Assembly: GCA_040403315.1 (NCBI GenBank) | Contig: JBBAKX010000001.1 | Location: forward strand, 248,001 to 312,000 | Length of the DNA: 64,000 nt | Source of the DNA: CAMCXT01 sp040403315 | Lineage (GTDB): Bacteria > Bacteroidota > Bacteroidia > M30B66 | Reading direction: 5' to 3' | Shown: in pieces, positions 34,836 through 41,506 of the stretch | Position numbering within the stretch: the first letter of the stretch is position 1 | Layout of the letters: the number at the start of each line of letters is the position of its first letter | The notes under the pieces: model-generated | What the model saw: the letters and a program-made list of their open reading frames with translations, nothing else | What the model was told of the DNA's origin: nothing | Database searches by the model: none | Program-made: the position numbers and the translations under genes

Positions 34836-36470
34836 TTACATCATGCCACCCATTCCGCCCATTCCTGGGTTAGGAGCCATTGCAGAGCCTTCTTCTTTCT
34901 TTTCAGAAAGCACACATTCGGTAGTGAGGAGCATACCAGCAATTGATGCTGCATTTTCAAGCGCTACACGAGCAACCTTGGTAGGGTCGATAACACCAGC
35001 TGCTAGCATATTTTCATATACCTCAGTTCTAGCATTGTAACCAAAATCACCAGTGCCCTCTTTCACTTTCTGAATCACGATTGAGCCTTCGCCACCTGCA
35101 TTAGCAACAATCTGACGAAGAGGCTCTTCTAACGAACGTTTTACGATATTAAATCCAAATGTTTCGTCGTCGTTTTCACCTTTCACTCCGTCCAATGATT
35201 CAATTGCACGAATGTAAGCTACTCCACCTCCTGGAATAATACCCTCTTCAACAGCCGCACGGGTTGCATGTAAAGCATCATCAACTCGGTCTTTTTTCTC
35301 TTTCATTTCAACTTCAGTAGCCGCACCAACGTAAAGTACTGCAACACCACCAGCAAGTTTCGCCAAACGCTCTTGAAGCTTCTCGCGATCATAATCGGAA
35401 GTGGTTGATTCCATTTGCGCTTTAATCTGATTTACGCGTGCAGTAATATCTTCCTTGGCACCAGCACCTCCAACAATTGTTGTGTTGTCTTTGTCGATCG
35501 AGATTTTTTCAGCACGACCTAAATATGTAAGGTCTGCATTTTCTAGCTTGTAACCTCTCTCTTCAGAGATCAATTGACCACCAGTAAGGATTGCGATGTC
35601 TTCCAACATAGCCTTACGACGATCACCAAATCCTGGAGCTTTTACTGCTGCAATGCGTAAAGAGCCACGGATTTTATTTACCACCAATGTTGCGAGAGCC
35701 TCGCTATCAACATCTTCTGCAATGATTAATAACGGACGCCCTGTTTGAACTGCCTTTTCAAGAATAGGAAGAAGATCTTTCATTGAAGAAATCTTCTTGT
35801 CATAGATCAAGATGTATGGATTCTCAAGAACCGCTTCCATCTTTTCTGCGTCAGTTACAAAGTATGGCGAAATGTATCCGCGGTCGAACTGCATCCCTTC
35901 AACAACTTCAACTGTTGTTTCGGTTCCTTTTGCCTCTTCAACTGTAATAACGCCTTCTTTCTTTACGCGCTCCATTGCTTGTGCGATAAGTTTACCAACA
36001 GCGTGGTCGTTGTTAGCAGAAATGGTAGCAATTTGTTCAATTTTCTTGTTGTCGTCGCCCACTGCTGTGCTTTGTTTAGCTAGGTTCGCAACAATTAATG
36101 CTACTGCTTTGTCGATACCGCGCTTCAAATCCATTGGATTTGCACCCGCAGCAACGTGCTTTAAACCAGCTGTTACAATTGCTTGAGCGAGCACTGTTGC
36201 TGTTGTAGTTCCATCTCCAGCAATGTCTGCCGTTTTTGATGCAACTTCTTTAAGCATCTGCGCTCCCATATTTTCGATTGGATCAACCAATTCGATTTCC
36301 TTAGCAACCGTTACACCATCTTTTGTTATGGTTGGTGCGCCAAATTTTTTATCAATAATCACGTTACGGCCTTTTGGGCCAAGTGTAACTTTTACTGCAT
36401 TGGCCAAGGCGTCAACGCCACGCTTCAGTTGATCGCGAGCATCGAGGTTAAAGGTGATTTCTTTTGCCAT
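34836..36470 (-). CDS. groL: Chaperonin GroEL
   Basis: The 544-residue 60-kDa chaperonin that forms the double-ring folding chamber with GroES. Family marks include GPKGRNVIIDKKFG, DGTTTATVLAQAI, the ATP-site GDGTT, GVAVLYVGAATEVEMKEKKDR, and the flexible GGM-rich C-terminus (NPGMGGMGGMM). groES is 26 bases upstream, and a strong terminator closes the transcript. Upstream control signals in front of groES are described at 36811-36924. Confidence 0.98.
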   Translation of the reverse strand: MAKEITFNLDARDQLKRGVDALANAVKVTLGPKGRNVIIDKKFGAPTITKDGVTVAKEIELVDPIENMGAQMLKEVASKTADIAGDGTTTATVLAQAIVTAGLKHVAAGANPMDLKRGIDKAVALIVANLAKQSTAVGDDNKKIEQIATISANNDHAVGKLIAQAMERVKKEGVITVEEAKGTETTVEVVEGMQFDRGYISPYFVTDAEKMEAVLENPYILIYDKKISSMKDLLPILEKAVQTGRPLLIIAEDVDSEALATLVVNKIRGSLRIAAVKAPGFGDRRKAMLEDIAILTGGQLISEERGYKLENADLTYLGRAEKISIDKDNTTIVGGAGAKEDITARVNQIKAQMESTTSDYDREKLQERLAKLAGGVAVLYVGAATEVEMKEKKDRVDDALHATRAAVEEGIIPGGGVAYIRAIESLDGVKGENDDETFGFNIVKRSLEEPLRQIVANAGGEGSIVIQKVKEGTGDFGYNARTEVYENMLAAGVIDPTKVARVALENAASIAGMLLTTECVLSEKKEEGSAMAPNPGMGGMGGMM

Positions 36471-36496
36471 CTTGATTGAAAATTAAGTTTTGTGAA

Positions 36497-36775
36497 TTAA
36501 AGAATTGCAAAAATGTCCGACTCACGCATGATTAAGTACTCTTTGTTATTGAAAGAGATTTCAGTCCCTGCGTATTTTCCGTAAAGCACTTCATCTCCGA
36601 CTTTCACCGTAAGTGGCTCATCTATCTTACCATTTCCTACTGCTACGATACGGCCACGTTGTGGCTTTTCTTTAGCGGTATCCGGAATGATTATTCCTCC
36701 TGCTGTTTTTTCTTCTGCAGCAGCAGCTTCAACAAGAACCCTATCCTGAAGAGGACGAATTGTTACATCTGACAT
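36497..36775 (-). CDS. groS: Co-chaperonin GroES
   Basis: The 92-residue lid of the GroEL chamber. Core motifs are IRPLQDRVLVEAAAAEEKTAGGI, a mobile loop with GGIIIPDTAKEKPQ, and VGDEVLYGKYAGTEI. The ATG at 36775 is used; a TTG nine codons upstream would add an atypical extension. The 176-base gap to secG contains a terminator-like hairpin and a sigma-54-like promoter, suggesting groES-groEL has its own regulated start. Confidence 0.97.
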   Translation of the reverse strand: MSDVTIRPLQDRVLVEAAAAEEKTAGGIIIPDTAKEKPQRGRIVAVGNGKIDEPLTVKVGDEVLYGKYAGTEISFNNKEYLIMRESDIFAIL

Positions 36776-36810
36776 ATAGCTTGTGTTTTTAGTGTTAAAC
36801 AAATTGTTTC

Positions 36811-36826
36811 GCGCAGACTGTCAGCG
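36811..36826 (-). promoter_or_regulatory. CTGACA-N3-TG element near the groES start site
   Basis: The minus strand reads CGCTGACAGTCTGCGC. It shares CTGACAGTCTG with the hairpin at 36903-36924 and the CTGACA-N3-TG layout with the element in the miaB promoter (41476-41491), though its right half is weaker. It overlaps the -12 part of the sigma-54-like promoter. Confidence 0.4.
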
Positions 36827-36838
36827 AACAATATGCCA
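36823..36838 (-). promoter_or_regulatory. Sigma-54-like -24/-12 promoter in front of groES
   Basis: On the minus strand this reads TGGCATATTGTTCGCT. Compared with TGGCAC-N5-TTGC[A/T] it keeps TGGCA, the GG-N10-GC spacing, and T-x-G-C-T at the -12 end, with one mismatch in TTGC. Transcription would start near 36812, about 37 bases before the GroES ATG. The same gene block encodes a sigma-54-type activator. Promoter function is inference. Confidence 0.45.
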
Positions 36839-36902
36839 GCAACAGTTTCTACCAATTTGTTGTAGTTTTTGTCAGTCGATGTGACCTATAAAAATAAAAA
36901 AA

Positions 36903-36924
36903 CCAGACTGCACTGACAGTCTGG
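36903..36924 (-). terminator. Terminator hairpin after secG, containing a CTGACA-N3-TGGCACA element
   Basis: CCAGACTG (36903-36910) and CAGTCTGG (36917-36924) form a perfect eight-base stem; on the minus strand it is followed by TTTTTTTA, a good terminator for the block ending at secG. The right half, read on the plus strand, is CTGACAGTCTGGCACA (36913-36928), the same spaced motif as at the miaB promoter, so the site may be both terminator and protein-binding site. Confidence 0.75.
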
Positions 36925-36951
36925 CACAAATATGTTTGATGTAACTACTTA

Positions 36952-37290
36952 CTAATTCGCAGGTGCTGGAGCAGGTGCAGGTGCGGCTACTGGCGCTGGC
37001 GCAGCAGGAGCAGCTCCACCTTCTTCGGCTTTTTTGGTAGAAATAGTTTCCACATTGCCTTCAGTACCTTTTGTATTGATTGCAGTTGATGCAAGGCAAA
37101 GAACAATTAAAACTCCAGCAAGAGTCCAAGTAGCCTTTTCGAGAAAGTCGGTTGTTTTTCTAACGCCCATCACTTGGTTGCTAGATGAAAACGATGATGA
37201 AAGTCCGCCTCCTTTAGAATTCTGAACCAAAACGATCAGCACTAAGAGAATGCAAGTAATAAGGATGAGTATGGAAACTAGGTATGACAT
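36952..37290 (-). CDS. secG: Preprotein translocase subunit SecG
   Basis: A 112-residue membrane protein. Two helices (about 2-22 and 53-72) flank the family motif VLVQNSKGGGLSSSF, and the C-terminal tail is rich in alanine and proline (EEGGAAPAAPAPVAAPAPAPAPAN shortened: APAPVAAPAPAPAP). SecG assists SecYE in protein export across the inner membrane. It starts seven bases after the upstream TPR-like gene and ends 177 bases before groES. Confidence 0.93.
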   Translation of the reverse strand: MSYLVSILILITCILLVLIVLVQNSKGGGLSSSFSSSNQVMGVRKTTDFLEKATWTLAGVLIVLCLASTAINTKGTEGNVETISTKKAEEGGAAPAAPAPVAAPAPAPAPAN

Positions 37291-37297
37291 GGCGCTT

Positions 37298-38212
37298 TTA
37301 AGAAGGATTTTCCAAGTTTTCTATAAGGGCGGCAAAGTAACTGTTTTTTTCGGGATATAACAAACTTAATTTGATGTAGATCCGAATTGCACGTTGATGA
37401 TCGCCTTGTGATGCATAAATTTTTGCCAAGGTTTCAGATACCAAGTCGTCGCGGTCTTCAACACTTCGTCTTGCCATATCAACAGGTGAGAAAAAAGAGG
37501 CCTTTGTTGGCTGCGATATTCTGGGCTCTGTTTTAATAAATTTATTTATGATCGAATCTTCCTCTGCTTTAATTGGTGTTGGACTTTTGGAATCCGAAAC
37601 TTCTTCTTTTTTTATTTCAGGCGAAGCAGCCAAATTCGACTTAGCAGCAGCTGAAGAACGATTACGCTTAAGCCATTCTGTAAAACTCAACTTTTCTGGT
37701 TCTGGCAAAGAATCCAATGCAATTGCTTCCACTAAATTATTAGTAGGTTGATCGGCCTTAATTAAAATTTCCACCTTTGGCATTTCAGGCAAACTCTCCA
37801 ACTCCTCAGCCAAAAGATCTGATTTCGGTTCGGCTACATCTATTTCTTCAAAAGGCGGTATCTCTATTTTGGACTCGACTTCGGTTTCTAAAACCAAACT
37901 GTCGGTTTCTTCTTGAAAAGTTTTTACTTTTAGCGGTGTTTCTGTAATAGCTTCGCTTGCGCTGAGCTGTGTTTTTGCATTCCGCCCCACTACGATTTCC
38001 CAAAGTAATTTTCGATCGCCCGCATGAAGGGAAGCATCTTTCAATTCCTCTTGAAAAGAAAAATCATCGGCGCTCTTCAGCGATCTTACCAACAAAGTTC
38101 TAGCGGATTGAAAATACGGATATCTGCCCAATACTTCCTTCAGGCCAACAATGTCTGAATCTTGAAGCGTAGAATAGTCGGCCGCTCGAGCTAGAAATTC
38201 GTTCCGGTTCAT
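37298..38212 (-). CDS. Conserved hypothetical protein with C-terminal TPR-like helices
   Basis: A 304-residue protein without a signal peptide. The N-terminus (DSDIVGLKEVLGRYPYFQSARTLLVRSL) looks like a helical repeat, the middle (about 80-235) is acidic and proline/glutamate-rich and probably disordered, and the C-terminus has a TPR-like pair (VSETLAKIYASQGDHQRAIRIYIKLSLLYPEK). I recall this type as conserved next to lptE and secG in Bacteroidota. Start overlaps the lptE stop by one base (TAATG). Confidence 0.75.
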   Translation of the reverse strand: MNRNEFLARAADYSTLQDSDIVGLKEVLGRYPYFQSARTLLVRSLKSADDFSFQEELKDASLHAGDRKLLWEIVVGRNAKTQLSASEAITETPLKVKTFQEETDSLVLETEVESKIEIPPFEEIDVAEPKSDLLAEELESLPEMPKVEILIKADQPTNNLVEAIALDSLPEPEKLSFTEWLKRNRSSAAAKSNLAASPEIKKEEVSDSKSPTPIKAEEDSIINKFIKTEPRISQPTKASFFSPVDMARRSVEDRDDLVSETLAKIYASQGDHQRAIRIYIKLSLLYPEKNSYFAALIENLENPS

Positions 38213-38703
38213 TACCAGTTAATCAAAGCCTTGTTGAATATATCTTGAGCCAATTGTTGGTTGATCTCTCGAATTAAATCTGCTTCCACAGAAACTAAAT
38301 TCGCACTAGATGGAAAATCGGCAAAACGCGAAAAGCTCTGTTCGAAATCTTTTTCAGCGTCTTTTGTATTGGTAAAAATTACATTCACAGTAATGGTAAG
38401 CCTGTTTGAAGCTGCAGTGTTGTTTCCAATGCCAATCGGAGAAACTCGGTAATCGGTTATCGAACCTTCAATTCTTAGATCACCGTTTTTGGCGGTAAGC
38501 TCTAAGCGACTTTGTGTTTGAAAAAAATTTCTTAGGTCTTCTGTAAACGATTGACTCAACGTAGGCTGAACCAAACTTGAGTTGTTCGGAAAGAACAAAA
38601 TGCTGATCGACTTTGCATTTCCAGCGTCTCCGGCGTTAAGCGAAATTCTGCACGATACAAATGCAATAGAAACCATTAATAAAAAGAGGAGCTTTCTCAT
38701 CAT
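38212..38703 (-). CDS. lptE: LptE-family LPS-assembly lipoprotein
   Basis: A 163-residue lipoprotein (lipobox FVSC, Cys18). The mature part matches the Bacteroidota LptE pattern: ISILFFPNNSSLVQPTLSQSFTEDLRNFFQTQSRL followed by a strand run (GDLRIEGSITDYRVSPIGIG, LTITVNVIFTN) and a C-terminal helix (LIREINQQLAQDIFNKAL). LptE plugs LptD, which inserts LPS in the outer membrane. It starts three bases after the sigma-54-type activator stop, within the miaB-groEL block. Confidence 0.85.
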   Translation of the reverse strand: MMRKLLFLLMVSIAFVSCRISLNAGDAGNAKSISILFFPNNSSLVQPTLSQSFTEDLRNFFQTQSRLELTAKNGDLRIEGSITDYRVSPIGIGNNTAASNRLTITVNVIFTNTKDAEKDFEQSFSRFADFPSSANLVSVEADLIREINQQLAQDIFNKALINW

Positions 38704-38706
38704 CGA

Positions 38707-39963
38707 TTAAAGCGTAATTCCGTACTCTTTTATTTTTCGGTACAAGGTTCTTTCTGAAATCCCCAATTCGCTTGATGCATTTTTTCTTCTCCCTCGATAC
38801 TTTTCCAGCGCCTTGATTATTAGCTCTTTCTCTCGATCTTCCAAAGAAAGACTCTCCTCTTCTACTTCTTCATGATCTGTTACAGATGTGTTGTGAACTG
38901 GCGTTATATACGGTGCCGGATTAGTGACCATTGGCGCCGGTGTTATAACCTGTGTTGAATATATTTGATTTTGCTGTATTTCCTGTTGAATCTGACTAAA
39001 AAACTGTGCGTTGTCTTCTCTAAAATGCGCGTCAGCTGGTTGGCCTTTCATAAGTTCTGCCATGATTTTTTTCATTTCCATCATGTCGCGTTTCATATCG
39101 AACAGCACTTTATACAATATTTCACGCTCCGAAAACTCCGCCGATTGATCTTGGCGCGCTACAGCAGGAAGCATACTTCCCGGCTGGCCCGGTAAATAGC
39201 GCATCAATGTATCAACATGCACTTGGCGCTCATTCTCGATAATTGAGATCTGTTCGGTTACGTTTTTTAGCTGACGAACATTCCCAGGCCAACGGTAGCT
39301 CATCAACAATTGAATAGCACGTTCGTCTAAACGAATTGAAGGCATTCTGTATTTCTCTGCAAAATCGGATGCAAACTTTCTGAACAACAAGGCTATGTCA
39401 TTTCCTCGTTCCCGTAAAGCCGGAATTACAATGGGAACGGTGTTTAAGCGATAGTATAAGTCTTCCCTAAATCGCCCTTTTGATATGGCTTCGGGGATAT
39501 TCACATTCGTTGCAGCTACAATACGAACATCCGTTTTGAGCACTTTTGAAGCGCCAACTTTGATGAATTCACCACTTTCCAAAACACGAAGCAAACGAAC
39601 TTGAGTTTGAAGAGGAAGCTCTGCCACTTCATCTAAAAAAATTGTTCCGCCATTGGCTACTTCGAAATAGCCCTTTCGGGCTTCGTTTGCTCCTGTGAAG
39701 GACCCTTTTTCGTGCCCGAAGAGCTCCGAATCAATTGTTCCTTCAGGGATCGCACCGCAATTTACTGCGATAATACTTCCATGTTTCCTCGTAGAATAGC
39801 TGTGGATGAGTTTCGAAAACACCTCTTTTCCCGTTCCGCTTTCTCCTGTGATCAACACTGTAAGATCTGTAGGTGCAACGCGCCAAGCAGTGTCGATGGC
39901 GCGGTCGAGCGTTGGGGAGCTTCCGATTATGCCAAATCTGTTTTTAATGTCTGTTAAGTTCAT
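38707..39963 (-). CDS. Sigma-54-interacting AAA+ transcriptional activator without receiver domain
   Basis: A 418-residue bacterial enhancer-binding protein. The AAA+ domain starts almost at the N-terminus: Walker A GESGTGKE (40-47), the sigma-54 contact loop GSFTGA (87-92; the classical form is GAFTGA), Walker B GGTIFLDEVAELPL and the sensor region FREDLYYRLNTVPI. There is no N-terminal receiver or PAS domain. A linker with a methionine-rich helix (about 275-310) leads to a FIS-type HTH (RKNASSELGISERTLYRKIKEYGI). It should remodel sigma-54 holoenzyme at -24/-12 promoters; its signal is unknown. It lies between miaB and lptE. Confidence 0.93.
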   Translation of the reverse strand: MNLTDIKNRFGIIGSSPTLDRAIDTAWRVAPTDLTVLITGESGTGKEVFSKLIHSYSTRKHGSIIAVNCGAIPEGTIDSELFGHEKGSFTGANEARKGYFEVANGGTIFLDEVAELPLQTQVRLLRVLESGEFIKVGASKVLKTDVRIVAATNVNIPEAISKGRFREDLYYRLNTVPIVIPALRERGNDIALLFRKFASDFAEKYRMPSIRLDERAIQLLMSYRWPGNVRQLKNVTEQISIIENERQVHVDTLMRYLPGQPGSMLPAVARQDQSAEFSEREILYKVLFDMKRDMMEMKKIMAELMKGQPADAHFREDNAQFFSQIQQEIQQNQIYSTQVITPAPMVTNPAPYITPVHNTSVTDHEEVEEESLSLEDREKELIIKALEKYRGRRKNASSELGISERTLYRKIKEYGITL

Positions 39964-39968
39964 CCTTA

Positions 39969-41432
39969 TTAAAAATTATTGGCTTGAACTAAGCGAACAG
40001 CCTTGCCCATTAAAGTTGCTGAGGTGCTCGATTCAATAAGCACTTCAACGATATCTCCAGCTTGATAATCTTCTCTTGGAAAAACAACTACTTTATTTTG
40101 GGAGTTTCGGCCTGAAAAGTCTTCGACAGATCGCTTCGACATGTTTTCAACCAGAACTTCGAAAACTTTACCAATGTCTTTTGCATTGCTTTCTCTAGAC
40201 AAACGGTTTTGTGTTGCGATAACTTCATTTAACCGGCGAATTTTAACATCCGCTGGAATGTCGTCTTTGTATTTTCTTTCAGCAAGGGTTTTGGGGCGTT
40301 CAGAATAAAAGAACATATAGGCAAAGTCGTACTTCACTTCATTCATCAAGCTTAAAGTATCTTGATGCTCATCTTCCGTTTCAGTGCAAAAGCCAGTTAT
40401 TATATCTGTCGAAATTCCACAAGTGGGGATAATTCTGCGAATCGCCTCAACACGGCCGAGGTACCATTCTCTAGAATATCCGCGGTTCATCATTTCAAGA
40501 ACGCGCGAATTACCTGATTGAATAGGAAGATGAATGTATTTGCAGATATTGTCGTACTTGGCCATCGTTTCCAAAACAGCGTCAGACATATCCTTCGGAT
40601 GAGATGTTGAAAAACGAATCCGCATATAGGGAACGGCCAAGGCAACCATTTCAAGTAACTGGGCAAAATTTACAGCATTATCGAGCTCTTCAGAAGAGTA
40701 AATCTCTTTTTTCAAGCCACCTCCTGAATATAGATACGAGTCGACGTTTTGGCCCAGTAAGGTGATTTCACGGTATCCTTTATCCCAAAGGTCCTTTGCT
40801 TCGTTGATAATCGTTTCTGGATCACGGCTTCTTTCTCGACCACGCGTAAATGGAACCACGCAGAACGAACACATATTGTCACAGCCACGAGTGATCGATA
40901 TAAATGCTGTAATTCCATTGCTGCCTAGACGAACAGGAGTAATATCTGCATAAGTCTCTTCTTTAGAAAGCAATACATTGATTGCTCTTTGACCATCTTC
41001 TGCGGTGCGAAGCAAAACAGGAAGATCGCGATAAGCATCAGGCCCAACTACAATATCAACCAACTTTTCTTCTTCAAGTAATTTAGATTTGAGCCTTTCA
41101 GCCATACAGCCCAAAATTCCGATCACTGTATCAGGATTGTTTTTCTTTACTCGGTTAAACTCGGTAAGTCTTTTTCTAACCTTTTGTTCAGCATTTTCGC
41201 GTATTGCGCAAGTGTTTACAAGAATTACATCGGCTTCGTCTATGTTCTTGGTTGTTACAAATCCTTCATTTTTTAAAATCGATGCAACGACTTCGCTATC
41301 TGCAAAATTCATCTGACAACCGTAACTTTCCAAAAACAGTTTCCGCTGTCCCGAAATACCACCTGTAGCATTTTCAGGAAACGCTTCTCCTTGACGGCCT
41401 TCATCGATGACTTTATCTATGTTTTCTAACAT
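39969..41432 (-). CDS. miaB: tRNA-2-methylthio-N6-dimethylallyladenosine synthase MiaB
   Basis: A 487-residue radical-SAM methylthiotransferase that modifies A37 of tRNAs. The N-terminal UPF0004 domain has cluster cysteines in ESYGCQMNFADSE, NTCAIREN and GCMAERL; the radical-SAM motif CDNMCSFC follows, and a TRAM domain ends the protein. The ATG at 41432 is chosen over an upstream ATG at 41463-41465, because the latter lies between the -33 and -7 boxes of an exact promoter match. It is first gene of the minus-strand block to groEL. Confidence 0.96.
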   Translation of the reverse strand: MLENIDKVIDEGRQGEAFPENATGGISGQRKLFLESYGCQMNFADSEVVASILKNEGFVTTKNIDEADVILVNTCAIRENAEQKVRKRLTEFNRVKKNNPDTVIGILGCMAERLKSKLLEEEKLVDIVVGPDAYRDLPVLLRTAEDGQRAINVLLSKEETYADITPVRLGSNGITAFISITRGCDNMCSFCVVPFTRGRERSRDPETIINEAKDLWDKGYREITLLGQNVDSYLYSGGGLKKEIYSSEELDNAVNFAQLLEMVALAVPYMRIRFSTSHPKDMSDAVLETMAKYDNICKYIHLPIQSGNSRVLEMMNRGYSREWYLGRVEAIRRIIPTCGISTDIITGFCTETEDEHQDTLSLMNEVKYDFAYMFFYSERPKTLAERKYKDDIPADVKIRRLNEVIATQNRLSRESNAKDIGKVFEVLVENMSKRSVEDFSGRNSQNKVVVFPREDYQAGDIVEVLIESSTSATLMGKAVRLVQANNF

Positions 41433-41452
41433 CTGCTTTTTTATAGAGGCTG

Positions 41453-41483
41453 CAAAAGTATGCATTTGTAGCTGTCTGACAAA
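41453..41483 (-). promoter_or_regulatory. Consensus Bacteroidota promoter of miaB (TTTG-N19-TACTTTTG)
   Basis: On the minus strand TTTG (41483-41480) is followed by exactly 19 bases and TACTTTTG (41460-41453), a full match to TTTG-N19-TAnnTTTG. Transcription would begin near 41446, about 14 bases before the MiaB ATG at 41432. It is the best promoter match seen in the window. Confidence 0.72.
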
Positions 41484-41491
41484 ATGGCACA
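41476..41491. promoter_or_regulatory. Operator-like CTGACA-N3-TGGCACA over the miaB -33 box
   Basis: CTGACA (41476-41481), AAA, TGGCACA (41485-41491). TGACA and TGGCA have an inverted-repeat relation (each is of the form TGNCA). The element covers the -33 TTTG of the miaB promoter. The same motif with identical spacing stands at 36913-36928 and a weaker form at 36811-36826, both upstream of groES. Confidence 0.5.
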
Positions 41492-41506
41492 GCCGACATT
41501 CGGGGT

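Noticed and set aside
34843..36432. Plus-strand open frames opposite groEL
   Set aside because: Ser/Ala/Thr-rich products caused by the codon pattern of groEL; no independent signal supports them.
41433..41465. ATG at 41463-41465 as MiaB start
   Set aside because: It lies between the -33 and -7 boxes of an exact promoter match; the ATG at 41432 is downstream of the predicted transcription start.
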